Shown here piece after piece: positions 32,600-43,719 of a DNA stretch of 64,000 nucleotides. The DNA is from Eledone cirrhosa (taxonomy: Eukaryota > Mollusca > Cephalopoda > Octopoda > Eledonidae), in the NCBI GenBank assembly GCA_964016885.1, contig OZ024744.1, positions 65,382,547 through 65,446,546 on the forward strand, read 5' to 3'. Position 1 is the first letter of the stretch. Each line of letters starts with the position of its first letter. A program made the position numbers and the translations under genes. The notes beneath the pieces were generated by a model. The model did no database searches, was not told the origin of the DNA, and was given only the letters and a program-made list of their open reading frames with translations.

Positions 32600-32815
32600 C
32601 ATGACCCAAATATTAGGATGTGTGTCTCACAATCCTCAAGCCATGGATTTGATTCCTGATTGGGCATGTTGTGTTCTTGAGAAAAGTGCTTCATTTCATA
32701 TTGCTCCACTCCGCTCAGCTAAAAAAAATACCAGCAGTTGCTGGGAATTAAGCCTGCGCCAGCCTGGCATCTGTAACAGGAGCGGTTTGGTACTCTCAGT
32801 CACTTAATGCCACAT
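32600..32815 (+). mobile_element. SINE fragment (type 2)
   Basis: 'ggatttgattcctgattggg' (B-box region), 'tgctccactccgctcagcta': the same body as at 29460. Confidence 0.55.
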
Positions 32816-32944
32816 AAAACACGAAATAAGCTCTGGCCTGATGAATCTAGGCTTGAGAAAGACTTTTTTTTTTATTCAGACCATCTATCTGAAAATAGCA
32901 ACAGATCACACAAAAAAAAGAAACCATTAAATTAAAAAAGCATA

Positions 32945-33160
32945 TTGCTCGCTCTGATCTTTCAACAAGATCCCAGACCTCATCAAATCCATTGCTGATA
33001 CTATCTCCTGGTCGCAACTCCTGTCAGAAGGATCAACATGAAATAAAGTGTCTTGCTCAAGGACACAATGCATCACCAGGTCTGAGAATTGAACTCGGAA
33101 CTTTATGATTGTGAATCCAACTCTAACCACTAAACCATGTGCCTTCACAAAAAAAGCATA
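32945..33160 (-). mobile_element. SINE fragment (type 2)
   Basis: Reverse of the type-2 head: 'aataaagtgtcttgctcaag', 'tgagaattgaactcggaact', 'ctctaaccactaaaccatgt'. Confidence 0.6.
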
Positions 33161-33175
33161 TAAGACTATACTTAC

Positions 33176-33238
33176 TGTCTTTTGTTAATTCAGCTATATA
33201 CAGACCATCTTCAGTTCCTATGAGTAATTTGCTGGAAT
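33176..33238 (-). CDS. MRCK: MRCK exon: start of CNH domain
   Basis: 63 nt from 'attacatag' to 'gtaagt'. It encodes SSKLLIGTEDGLYIAELTKD. The 'LIGTEDGLY' strand is the typical N-terminal strand of a CNH domain ('ALGTEEGLF-V-L'). Confidence 0.93.
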
Positions 33239-33589
33239 CTATGTAATAAAATAAATTGATATTTTATTTGCATTATGTCAACAGTAACAATTTTTTTAAT
33301 TTGCTTGTCTGTTAATGAAGTGAGGGGATTATATATAATTATAGAGCTAGAACAGGCATGGGCAACCTTTCATGAGCATAGGATGTGGCTCATCCATATA
33401 TATATCACATACAAAGCCTACTTACTGTCTACCTGTCATATATATAACCTCGGAGGCAACACCTTCCTCAACCTTCTCCCCTCCCATACATCTCCCTTTG
33501 CAGTAACCATCCCTCCCCTATTACCTAGATCTGCAATTTCCCCAAACTTCCTCTCCCCTCCCTAGTTCCAAGAAAAAAGTGCCAATCCC

Positions 33590-33790
33590 CACTGTAAAGT
33601 GGTCGTGTTGGTGACACGACAAAAAGTGCCCAGTCCACACTGTAAATGTTGTTGGTGTTAAGAAGGACACCCAGCTGTAGAAACCAAGCCAAAATCACCC
33701 CGGGTAAGCTAAACATGGTCTTCTGTCCTGATTTTCTCCCTAAGGGTCAACCCGTCCTACCTATGTTAGCGTGAGAAATGGATGTTAAAT
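33590..33790 (+). repeat. LINE/SINE 3' tail
   Basis: 'cactgtaaagtggtcgtgtt', 'ttaagaaggacacccagctg', 'atgttaaatgatgatga'. Preceded by a C/T-rich, G-poor tract at 33460-33565. Confidence 0.65.
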
Positions 33791-35565
33791 GATGATGAAT
33801 AATGCTGTAGATAAAACCATAAAAGCTAAAAAACAGGCATGGAAAGATTGGAAAAGATGGGACAGCAAAGAACAATATCAAATAGCTAGGAGGAACGGTA
33901 GACAACAGGTTTACATAGAAGTGTTGCCAATGTTTGGTGACGAGAAGATCAGTGGCATAAGGTATTCCAAATTGTTGGGGAAAAGTGACAGGAATAACAC
34001 TGGTGCACTAGCTTTACTGATGTCCAGATGAAAAAGGCATGGAAATATTATAAGAGGTTACTAAATGTGGAGAATGTGTAGGAGAAGTAACTACACCCAG
34101 TAGTTCCAACAATTATATGGTTAAAAAGGCCATCAGGGATATGGAGAAAGGGAAAGTCGTTGGGCCATCCAAGATAGTCACAGGGATATTGAAAATATCT
34201 TGAGTTAGTCACTCTCGCATAGACAACTAGGTAATACCTGACAGTGTCATACCCAATGAATGGCATAGCAGTATAGTCAGTAACTAGGAAAAGGTGATGC
34301 GCTAGTAGAATCAGATATAGAGGCTGGTGAATCAAAATAATGGAAAAAATTTTTAGCAATACTAATTAGGGAGAAAATCAGATTAGATAAGATGCTGTTG
34401 CAATTGTGCAAGGATAGAATATAACTGACATCATCATCTTAGTGAAGAAACTGCAAGGGACGTTTCTAGCCACTATACTTAGCATTTGTTGATTTGTAGA
34501 AGGCTTTTGACAGCATACCATGCACTTTAGTTTGGTGGGCTTTAAGAAAACTAGGCGTAGATGAATGACTTGTAAGAGCTGTGAAGAATTTAATTTGCAA
34601 GTGGATGTGCATCAAGGCTGAATCTTCAGCCATCTTCGCTTTATTATAGCTCTCCAAACCATTGCAGAAGAGTTTAAGGCGGGTTGCCCATGGAGACTCT
34701 TGTACGCTGACAACCTAGTTCTCATAGCTGAATCAGTGGAAGGTCTAGAGAAGAAATTCCAGGCATGGAAACAAAATCTAGAATCAAAAGTACATAGTAA
34801 ACTTAGCAAAGATTAGAGTTTTAGTAATAAGGAAAAAAAGACAAGGCTGATACCATTAGGGAAATGTCTGTGCTTGTTATATAGAATAGGAGTAGGTAGG
34901 GAATCTATACAGTGTGCTTAATGTAAAATATGGGCACACAAGTGCAATTGCAGTGCGATTGCAGGCAGGCTAACAGAAGATAAGCTTGGTAAGTGATAGA
35001 TGCATGGAGACAGTTAACAGTAAGAGCACCAGAGAAATATAAACTTTTCCAATCCAAGGAGGGTTCTATAGAAATAGTTGATAACTCTTCTAATGTAGGC
35101 AACCTAATTAACAGTGGAGCAGGCTGCTTTGAAAGAATAATAACTAGAAGGACATGGTGGAAAAAGTTCAAGGAGATACTACCTCTGTTGGCAACAAAAT
35201 GATTTTCTCTCTGAGAAAAGGGTAAATTGTATGATGCCTGCATGAGAAGTACAATAACATTGTATGCAGGGGTATATGTGAAGGCTGGAGAGAAGTGAAT
35301 CTAGCATGCTCAGTTCAATGTGTAATGATAGTGTGCATGAACGAAATAGCATGGATGAAGTGAGAGAAAAATGAACACAAGAAAAATGAGATGCAGTGTG
35401 CAAAAAACACTGAACTTCTAGGGACATGTGATGCATATGTATGCTGATTGTTGAGTGAAATACTGTTAAGAATGTCCAGTGGATAAACATTGCCTTAGAG
35501 GGAGGAATGCATTAAGAGGAAGGAAGCTGTGTTGGAGAAGACCTATCAGGTCATTTAAGCACGAA
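33787..35565 (+). pseudogene. LINE remnant (type 1), longest copy, with RT domain
   Basis: Frame-broken translation in order: 'KKAIRDMEKGKVVGPSKI' (start of RT), 'FVDLxKAFDSIP' (about 34487-34525), 'VHQG' (about 34605), and 'YADNLVLIAESVEGLEKKFQ' (about 34698-34755), where the RT active-site YADD has become YADN. It continues to the 'SVRM-DEVREK' tail near 35360. Order and motifs fit a non-LTR retrotransposon RT. The element is dead: multiple frameshifts and a lost catalytic Asp. It is antisense to MRCK. Confidence 0.75.
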
Positions 35566-35576
35566 AAAGTAGACAT

Positions 35577-35690
35577 TGTCATCACCGTTTTACATCTATT
35601 CTCCCATGCTAGCATGGGTTAGACGAGTTGTCCTGTTGTGGGCAATGCTAGGTCAGGTGACCATGCCTTGCTTATACAGAACTATGATGA
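35577..35690 (-). repeat. LINE/SINE 3' tail
   Basis: 'catcaccgttttacatctat', 'cccatgctagcatgggttag' and 'gagttgtcctgttgtgggca'. Confidence 0.7.
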
Positions 35691-35694
35691 TAAA

Positions 35695-35722
35695 AATGTG
35701 TGTGTGTGTGTGTGTGTGCGCG
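35695..35722. repeat. (GT)n microsatellite
   Basis: Short GT array; a second one lies at about 35851-35873. Confidence 0.85.
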
Positions 35723-36395
35723 CGTGCATATATAGTTCAAGAAATGACAAGACAAACACATACAAAAACACAAATTCATCTTAGTCTCATGCTTAGGAGA
35801 AAGAGCGTATCAGACAAACCCTTCAAGAAATGGAGAGATAGAGACACAAATATGTGTGTGTGTGTGTGTGTGTATGTAAATATACATATACACACAATGC
35901 AAACAATACAGCAATAGAATGCTCTATCCTACTGTCACAAATGTTCACTTTTAAATCTTTTTTTTATTTTATTTTATTTTATTTCTACTTTCACCTATTT
36001 TTGTTTCTTTCATTTTCACTTACAATATTCCATAGTTTTTAACATACTTCCATTTTCATTTTCACAACCCTTGTGATTAGATACCTCTGTGTGTGTGTGA
36101 GTTTTTTTCCTGCATCTGTGTGTTTTTTGTACAAGCATGTTCACCCTATTGCCTCTCTTCTACTTATAGGTGGAAATGATTTCTCTGTAATGATTTATGT
36201 ATCTTTTTCCACTTTGTTTTGAGAGTTCTAGTCTAAGAAATGTGCTGTACGTTATTTGAGGCAAAAGGCCATATGTTTAAAAGCACATTAGTTAACATAT
36301 CTTTAGGGTACAATGGACTGTTTTAACTAACTTCAAGAAGCATACAAAAATAAAAATGTACATGTTCAATTAGTTGAAGAATGTTAAATATTTAC

Positions 36396-36468
36396 CTAGA
36401 ACAACAGCTGAATTCGTATTTTTAACCAGAGACATAGAATTATCGTATAGCTCTTGACTTTGAAAAGG
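36396..36468 (-). CDS. MRCK: MRCK exon: PH-CNH junction
   Basis: 73 nt from 'ttttgcag' to 'gtaaat', entered in phase 0, leaving one base. It encodes PFQSQELYDNSMSLVKNTNS then AVVL, equivalent to 'LFQ-KEV-DN-L-LVRNALSA-I-D' between PH and CNH in MRCK. Confidence 0.9.
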
Positions 36469-36599
36469 CTGCAAAAAGTATAAACAAACAAACAGATTAA
36501 ATACCAGTACAAAATTTTTAAATTCCAAACATTTCTGGGTTTCACTTTGTTACCTAAATAACAGTAACATACACACTATCTTATATTAACTATTACATA

Positions 36600-36720
36600 G
36601 GAGGCAAATTGTCAGAGTCATTGGAACATCACATAGAATGCTTTGCGGCATTAGTTCTGGTTGACTGCACTCAGAGTTCAAATCCCACCAAAGTCAACTT
36701 TGCCTTTCATCCTTTTGAAT
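36600..36720 (+). mobile_element. SINE fragment (type 1, 5' half)
   Basis: 'aatgctttgcggcattagtt', 'cagagttcaaatcccacc' (B box), 'actttgcctttcatcctttt'. Confidence 0.7.
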
Positions 36721-37310
36721 ATACTGTTGATTTGCTGCTACTACCTCAGGTTTTTGTCATTCACCTGATCAACTACTAGACCAACACTGCGTGATATCAC
36801 ACCACCAATTTCTCTCACCACGCAGCGAAGCTGCAAAACTCAAATTTCAACATGTCTCAGACATGGAGAGCTAGCTGGTAACAGACATCTAGCTGGCAAC
36901 TGACCCAACTGAATGTCAACCACAACACAGTCGTAACTGCTTTTGGAAGGAGCAGGGTCTCCCTGAATTGGTTATGCACAGGTGTTAGCTGATTCGATGG
37001 AGCCATGTACCACTGGGTGCTGCATCCATCAGTAGCTTTCCAGTGTGGCTCACCTCACACACTCTAAACTAGTTGCAGTGCCTGGAGGATGTCACATGAT
37101 TGCTATCTCATATGAAAGAAAGAATGATTATTTTGAGATCTATATAAGTAGCAGGCCAATATTGGGATCAATTCTTCCTCTATATTTCTTTCTAACTTTC
37201 CAGAGAGGGGGATGGGCTTCACCAGATTTTAAAAAATGCCCAAGAACAGTGGGTTTAAAATGTCATGACAGTGCCTCTACAACTCCATCAGGAGTTACTA
37301 GTTAAAGAGA
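36721..37310 (+). repeat. Unclassified interspersed repeat
   Basis: Contains 'atgggcttcaccagatttta' and ends 'acaactccatcaggagttac', matching 6600-6710 and the reverse of about 47850-47940. The 5' part ('ccacgcagcgaagctgcaaa') has no match noticed in the window. Confidence 0.45.
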
Positions 37311-37569
37311 GATTTCTATTATGTTCTGTAAAAACAGTTTAAAAACAAAAGAAATATTTCCAAGAAATTAAATAACTTGTGGCAAATATGAAGGAATGGT
37401 ACTCAATGCATGAGTAATTTCAAACATAAAATCTTAATTTGTATTATTGAAATTAAAATAGATTTAGATTGTAAAAAGTATTGCTAATAACATAATTCTA
37501 TAGTAATTAGAGGGTGTTGTTTGCTTTGCCAACACGCACGCATGTGTGTATATCATATATCTGTGTGTA

Positions 37570-37684
37570 TATCATGACTCATACACTGTTCATTTTCCTG
37601 ACATTTGTACATTATTCTATGTACTATACATGCACCTTTGATGAGTTGTAGTGCACCTGAGCACTGTACACAATTTTCATTGTT
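37570..37684 (-). repeat. Repeat unit inverted relative to 30495-30600
   Basis: 'atcatgactcatacactgtt', 'acctttgatgagttgtagtg' and 'cacctgagcactgtacacaa': the reverse complement of the block at 30495-30600, 7 kb away in the same gene. Confidence 0.85.
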
Positions 37685-37939
37685 ATATAAGTGCTGACTT
37701 TAAAAAATGGCAGCATAAAAACAACACAATATATCCTACTATGAATTAGTTTCCTCAATTCTTCTTTTGGTGAAGTGATTTTATCATGAAATATAAGGAC
37801 AGTTAAACAACTCCAAGATAACATCACAATTTTCTATAACTATTGTTGAAATGAATAAATTAAAATTTTTTTTAATTTAAAAAGTGCACAATTATATCAG
37901 AAAAGTCAGCTTTCATTAAAAAAAAAAATATTTACAAAC

Positions 37940-38080
37940 CATTTTATTGCATAATTTACTTTTCTTTAAGTGTTTCTGAAGTTCCAGTAACGACGAAACC
38001 CATCTCTGACGCTCGTTCTCATTTTCAGCAAGTATTAACACAGCATGAGGAAAACCTGGATTCATTCCTCTGGTTGTTAC
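37940..38080 (-). CDS. MRCK: MRCK exon: end of PH domain
   Basis: 141 nt, exactly 47 codons, from 'ttaatag' to a weaker 'gtttgt' donor. That donor was preferred over 'gtaaat' four bases on because only it keeps frame with the next exon. It encodes VTTRGMNPGFPHAVLILAEN, then ENERQRWVSSLLELQKHLKK. The 'ERQRWVSSL-EL' segment is the C-terminal helix of the PH domain, with the invariant Trp. Confidence 0.9.
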
Positions 38081-38284
38081 CTATTAATGAAAATTTAATT
38101 TCAACATAAACATGAAATCCCAAATGTAGTCTTTAAAAAAAAGAAAAATTAATCCTTTTACAAATAACAATAGTACCACTATTAATTTTTTTTTTTTAAA
38201 CAATCCTTTCTATGCCAAGCTGCCTGAATACCCCACTATCTGATTCCACAATACAAAAAGCTGTTTGTTTTAAAAGGTTATATT

Positions 38285-38720
38285 TATCTAAAAACCCATT
38301 GCAACTGACTCCATTTGATTTGGCTGGGTCCCCAAGCGAAACCAGTAGAACTCATGGATGTTATCCAACCATCTTGTTCGGAGCCTACCCTGAGGTCCCC
38401 TACCAGTTGTTTTTGTCCGTAAAATCTGTCCAGTAATTCTTTCTTGAGACAATCTTACTCCATATCCATAATATCGCAACTGTGATCTCTCAATTCGGAT
38501 ATGTAGCAGCTTTACCTGGAGTGACTCTTCTGATCTTCAAACTATACACTATCGAGTAATGTTACTCCAAAGACCCTTCAGAGGAACCCCCATTTCAGCC
38601 GCTTATATTCACAATTATATTCTTTCGGTCATTACTCAAGACTTATGACCATAGACAAAGGTTGGAAAGGATACCAAATTGAAGAGAGCAGGTTTGGCTT
38701 TTACACCTACCTCCCTTCTG
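38285..38720 (-). pseudogene. LINE remnant (type 2)
   Basis: The minus frame at 38288-38479 reads RLSQERITGQILRTKTTGR and TRWLDNIHEFYWFRLGTQPN; the upstream part is broken. Confidence 0.6.
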
Positions 38721-39261
38721 ATTACTGATGCTGAAGCTGGCATACTATTGCACCAGCTTCTGCAATTCTTGCACTTAATTCAGCCTCCAGCCTTCCATCA
38801 CTTGTGAACACTTCCACAAGGTACTTGAACTTCTCCACCTGCTTTAGTGGAACTCCACTCATATGTAGAGTGCACTGCACAGGTATACATGTTCAATATT
38901 AATAACAAGGCCAAAATGATATAATAGAAAATGAAACACCCAAGGGTTCAATTTTCTGTGGTTAAAGCAAATTCATAAAAACATTTTTAATGAAAAATGA
39001 AAAATAAATTCAAATATTTGACATTTCCCTTCATGGTTTACTGAAGAAGGAGCACTGTCTACCTATGGTCTTCATAGTTTAGAGGCCCTCAAGGATAGTT
39101 AAGCAGGAAAATCAGAGGAATGTACACAGTATGTGTAGGAGGTGTGCAACAGACTAGAAAAGCAGATGCTGGTTTAATAGTGGTAGATTAGGGGATAACA
39201 CATATCTGCATATCTAATTATTAAAGGATACCAAATCAATTAAAATCGTGCTTTTACTTAC

Positions 39262-39343
39262 CCTGAATATACAAGGAATATCTTTTTTGTTTGCATGTAT
39301 AACATCTGATGGTAATACAGCACTAACTGAAAAGTCTTCATCC
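39262..39343 (-). CDS. MRCK: MRCK exon: PH domain
   Basis: 82 nt from 'tgtttccag' to 'gtaagt'. It encodes [20 protein letters not shown] then DIPCIFR, almost residue for residue the '[23 protein letters not shown]' segment of vertebrate MRCK PH domains. The strongest single match in the window. Confidence 0.96.
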
Positions 39344-40020
39344 CTGGAAACAATTTGTTGAAGTAAAATATATTAATCTTTCATGTTAATATTACAAAAA
39401 TAGACATCTTGTGGTTAGTATATTTAGTTTTCTATTTTAAAATCTTTTAATTGTAATTTGAAATTCCATTTCTGAGGAAATATTTTTAAAATAAACTTGA
39501 AAACAATGAAGTTAACACATTAAAAATAGAATGGTTATGTTTTAAAAGAATTTCAATAAACAAGATAAGTTTATTACATGATTAATAGTCTAAGAGGAAA
39601 ACCAAACATGCTGGCAAGCAGAAACCTCTCTTTACTACAGTAAAAAAAAAATAAAAAAAAAAAAAAAGCCTGGTATGGAAATGTATTCTGCTACTCCCTG
39701 TCCAAAAGCTGTTCTACAAGATACAGTTGAAGAAGCAATAAACAAATAAAATCCTTGTCTGACTTCAAAGACAGGACAGGTCTTAACTCTGTGACCCTTC
39801 AATGTTTGACAGAGAACAGGGATCAGCAATGATTGCTGACAGTCAGAAAATCTAGAGTGGAATCTCAACTGACTGTGCTAGTCGCAGGAAGATGATCGGG
39901 ATTATAAAAACAGCCTAGCATCTCATAAATCAAAGAACCCCATACCCACCTCCCAATTTCCAGCAAGAGGAATAGAAAATAACATTTACAAACAAAACTT
40001 AGGTCTATAGTGGATATTAG
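39344..40020. other. Unannotated intron sequence
   Basis: A/T-rich with an A-run at about 39642-39667; the segment 39670-39950 has no recognised homology. Confidence 0.35.
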
Positions 40021-40024
40021 TCAG

Positions 40025-40030
40025 GAGTAT

Positions 40031-40061
<31 letters not shown>

Positions 40062-40260
40062 CAATTAACATCTTCCACACTTGCATGGGTTACACAGGTC
40101 CCATTTAGAAGCAAGTTGGGTTGGGTGACTGTGTCTTGCTCATATAGGGGTGTTCCTGGCTGGTTTTCTACGGCTAGATGCCCTTCCTAACACCAACCAC
40201 ATTGACAGTGTGTACTGGGTGTTTTTTTTGTGTCTTTTACACGTCTACTTTACAGTGGAA
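40025..40260 (-). repeat. LINE/SINE 3' tail
   Basis: (ATC)n at 40031-40059, 'cacttgcatgggttacacag', 'tacggctagatgcccttcct', 'aacaccaaccacattgacag'. Confidence 0.7.
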
Positions 40261-40559
40261 AAGAAAATTCATATTACAATATAGTGACTGGTAGAATTGG
40301 TAGAACACCGAAACAAAATACCTTGCACCATTTAGTTATGTCCAATAACTTAACATCCAGTAATGATTTAGCAGAGAATATCTAAAAGCGGGCTTGCTAA
40401 TTCAAGTGTTAATTGTATCTTTACTACTGGACAGATTGTTGTGAAAATTTTCAGTAAATAAAAGTAGATTTTAATATTTAATGTGATGCAGTCAAACTGT
40501 TGTTTTGTACATTTCAAAAGCATTTTGCAGATCTGTACAAGCAAGATGTGGTCACCTGA

Positions 40560-40900
40560 CCTAACTAGTTTCATAAATGACAACCCATCTAACCCATGTT
40601 AAACGGTGATGATATAGATTTTTTTTTCTTTTCGACCTTTCCCCTTCATCGCCCACTTATTCTTGGGAGGGTCGTGGGGGCAAAGTCCGCAAATATGCCT
40701 TCCAATGGTTATTGTCAGAAGCAACCACCATCTCCAATTAATCCGTAAATAAGACCAGCCGAGCTCAAAGATGTGATCCAACCATCTTGCTCAAGGTCTA
40801 CCACTGAGTCTCCTGCCAGCTGGTTTTTGCCTGTAAAATCTGTCCAGTGATTCTTTCCTGAGGTATTTCTGTAACTCAGTTGGGCCTTTCCCCACTGAAC
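40560..40900 (-). pseudogene. LINE tail plus type-2 LINE remnant
   Basis: 40567-40602 is a tail fragment ('catctaacccatgtt') identical to a patch inside the 5' LTR. 40620-40900 carries a type-2 LINE C-terminus on minus ('cacttattcttgggagggtc', 'tgtaaaatctgtccagtgat'). Confidence 0.55.
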
Positions 40901-41164
40901 AAAAATACAGTTTTATCATGTCGTCAATTAGAATAATTTCTACCATTGATAAAAAGGCCAGAAATTGTAGTGGAGGAAACAGTTGGACATATTAGTCCAG
41001 TATTTATTTGCCGGGCACTATAATATGTCCCAGTAGGATAAATGACAAAATTGACAGTGGCTTAATATGAATTCTGAATGTAAAGGACCATAACTAAATG
41101 CTATAAGGCAATCTGTTCCAGTGAATTGATTCTCACAATCTCTCACCAAACCAAGTATTCAATA

Positions 41165-41243
41165 AGGGTTTGTGATTTAGGCACAAGGCCAACAATTTTT
41201 TGGGGGAGGGGAAAATCGATTAAATCGAACCCAGTGTTACTGG
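41165..41243 (-). mobile_element. SINE (type 1), 3' part, split by the LTR element
   Basis: 'gatttaggcacaaggccaac' and 'gaacccagtgttactgg' end at the target duplication ACTGG. The SINE continues after the LTR element at 45391 with 'actggtaccttattttagcc'. Confidence 0.8.
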
Positions 41244-41507
41244 TGTGGGTATGGTGTGACGTGCGGTGGCCGGAAGCAGGGGAGTGCTCGACCGGAAGGG
41301 TGCTTGGCCGGAAGGATGCTCGACCGGAAGGGCCAGCAGATGGGTCTCTTTCTAGTGGTGACCAGCAATGGTGCGGACGCGAGTTTCATAAATGACAACC
41401 CATCTAACCCATGTTAAGGAGTTGGAGGCACGTGGAAGAGGAGAAACCAGATGGGATTTAGCGGCGCCTATGAAAAGTGGTAAGTGAGATAGCTTTTTCT
41501 AACTACA
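41244..41507 (+). mobile_element. 5' long terminal repeat
   Basis: Starts TGTGGGTATGG, ends CTAACTACA, flanked on the left by ACTGG. It matches 45135-45390 apart from about 13 substitutions, nearly all transitions, two small indels and a foreign patch. The patch (41382-41417) replaces 'tggtagctcccggt' of the 3' LTR and is identical to 40567-40602. Confidence 0.92.
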
Positions 41508-41541
41508 AGCTATTTCGGCAATGGAAACTGAGATCTGATTG

Positions 41542-41566
41542 AAAAAAAAAAAAAAAAAAAAAAAAA
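41542..41566 (+). repeat. (A)25 in the retrotransposon leader
   Basis: Twenty-five consecutive A between the 5' LTR and gag. No clear primer-binding site (TGG start) directly follows the LTR. Confidence 0.9.
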
Positions 41567-41632
41567 GCTACTGGAAAAACAGAGAGGAGTCTTGTATTTT
41601 TTCTTATCACGTACCGCAAGACAAATTAGAAG

Positions 41633-42383
41633 ATGGCGACAAGACTACGAACATGCGAAGCTATCAGGGCATTTACCGGGGAAAGTGATGTTGTCGCTTG
41701 GCTGCGAAAAGTCCGGCTGGTCGCAAGCTTGCAGAAGATAGAAGATGTGGATGGCCTCATGGCACTGTACCTCGAGGGGGACGCGATGGTACTCTTCCTT
41801 GAGTTGGACAAACACAGCCAAAGAGATGCGCAAAAGATTAAGAGGCGCATGATGGAAGCGTTCGCAGAGGGATCGTTAGCCGCCTCCGCTAAGCTGGCAA
41901 GAATTAGATGGAACAGTGAACGCGTTGACATTTTCGCAGCGGAAATACGGCGATTGGCCATGTTGGCTGGATATCAGATGGAATGTGAACGCACGGTGCG
42001 GTTGGCGTTCATAAATGGATTTCCAGACGACACAGCGGTGAAACTGCAGCAAGTCCCGGGTTACAAAGAAATGGAAATGCGTGCACTGGTGGAGCAAGCC
42101 CGGATCATAGCAGAAGATGCCAAGAAGAGTGTTGCGGCGATAGCAACTACAGAGGCTCAAGACAGCTGGCAGCGAAATGGTGAAAGGGAGGCAACCACGG
42201 CACGCGGTCGCCTGCGAACGTTTAGAGGTCGCTGTTTTCGGTGCCAGGGCCCGCACCTGCAGAGAATCAAGGTCGGAAATAATATGCTACCGGTGTAAGC
42301 GACCAGGCCACATTGCTATTAACTGCGACCAGGGAAACGATCCAAGGGGAATTGCTGCGCCGGTAGTTGCCCCTTACGAGTAG
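41633..42383 (+). pseudogene. LTR retrotransposon gag with two zinc knuckles, frameshifted
   Basis: The reading frame from the ATG at 41633 encodes about 205 residues of capsid-like helical protein (ESDVVAWLRKVRLVASLQKI near the start), then a basic segment and a first CxxC knuckle at about 42233. The frame then shifts, and the intact second CCHC knuckle CYRCKRPGHIAINC lies in another frame at 42285-42326. Such knuckles bind the element's RNA during packaging. The shift near 42250 breaks the first knuckle. Confidence 0.85.
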
Positions 42384-42700
42384 AGGCGCTGCCCGTGGTG
42401 GAAGTCTTTGTGAGGGGAAAGTCACAGCGAGCCCTCGTGGACACGGACTGTACGATGACACTGGTGACCGCGGGGGTGGCGCAGAGGTGGAGAGGGAAGA
42501 GCAGTGTAAGGGCAGTCAACGGTAGGAAAATTGAATGCCGAGGTCGCAGCGAGGTGGAAATAGCAGTACGGGGAAGGAAAATAAGGCTTTCTGCCATTGT
42601 AGTAGACAGCGTGGTGGATGGGATCGGCATGGTTATGGGCATGGACGCAATTGGCCGTCTAGGAGGCGTCACAGTGAACAACGTCGGTGTGTCGTTTGGC
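42380..42700 (+). pseudogene. Retrotransposon aspartic protease
   Basis: The frame with ALPVVEVFVRGKSQRALVD places the active-site triad at 42440-42448, reading DTD where retropepsins have D-T/S-G. The following hydrophobic strand (TMTLV) and 'GMVMGMDAIGRLGGVTVN' toward the C-terminus fit the retropepsin fold. The Gly-to-Asp change would be expected to kill the enzyme. Confidence 0.8.
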
Positions 42701-42739
42701 ACCGCTGCATCGGTATGCGCTGTGAGTGCGCGACAGGAG

Positions 42740-43700
42740 AACCAGAAGGCCCACGAGGGGAAATACCCTGCTTACACTGTGCAGGACAAAGACTTCAAGG
42801 CCGTGTTCGATGGGCAGCGATGGGTTGTTGAGTGGTACTGGAAGGGAGAACCACCAACACTGAAGACCAAAGTGGGCTGCTATCAACACACATTGAAGGG
42901 AAACATTAGGAGCGAGTTCGAGCGAGAGGTAGAGAGATGGATTGAGGAGGGCATACTGCTTCCCTGGAAGAGTATTGCCATTAATGGCGGTGGCGCAACC
43001 CACAAAGAACAAGGTGAGGCCGGTGCTGGACTTTCGGGAGCTGAACGAGCACGTGTCATGCCACACGGGTGGCGAGGTCACGGATGTCTGTGGGGAAACC
43101 CTGCGTGAGTGGAGACGCATGACGGGGGGTTCAGCAATCGTAGATCTAAAGTCGGCATACTTGCAATTGCATATAGATGAGAAGCTCTGGCAGTATCAGC
43201 TGGTCAGGGATAAGGGCCGGACATATTGCCTGATCAGGCTCGGTTTCGGGCTGAGCTCCGCACCGAAGATCATGGCGGCAGTCCTCAAGACCATTCTGGG
43301 AAAGGCCGACAAGATGAAGAGGGCCACTCCTATATTGACGACATCCTAGTGGACGAGTCTGTGGCGTCGGCGGCGGAGCTCACGAACCATTTACAGGGGT
43401 ATGGACTGGCTGTGAAGCCGTCAGAAGCATTGGAGGGAGGAGCCGCGCTGGGACTTAGGCTACGGCGAGACAGGACGGGCGTCTTGGTATTCCAGAGGGG
43501 AAATGAGGTTCCAGAACTGGGCCCAAGTATGAGTAGGCGGGAGCTTTTCTCGGTGTATGGAAAGTTGGTGGGTCACTACCCAGTTACTGGGTGGCTCCGG
43601 ACGGCATGCAGCTATGTCAAGAGACAAGCGGGAGGAGTGACTTGGAGTGACAGAGTGGGAGAGAGGACGGTGGCCATGATGCAGGAGATCGTGGGGAGGG
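42740..43700 (+). pseudogene. Retrotransposon reverse transcriptase
   Basis: Reading order: 'WIEEGILLPW', 'KVRPVLDFRELNEHV' (about 43010), 'AIVDLKSAYLQLHIDEKLWQ' (about 43135), 'RLGFGLSSAPKIM' (about 43240), then the YIDD active site at 43331-43342. The frame changes at about 42970 and 43325, just before YIDD. The set of motifs fits the Ty3/Gypsy class; I cannot name a clade. Confidence 0.88.
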
Positions 43701-43719
43701 TTAAGGCCGACGACCCAGT

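Noticed and set aside
36396..36468. Alternative donor 'gtaaat' for the 37940-38080 exon (four bases further)
   Set aside because: It would leave one extra base and put a stop in the next exon; the 'gtttgt' donor keeps the frame and homology.
41508..41632. Primer-binding site of the LTR element
   Set aside because: No sequence starting TGG that could pair with a tRNA 3' end lies directly after the LTR, so none is annotated.
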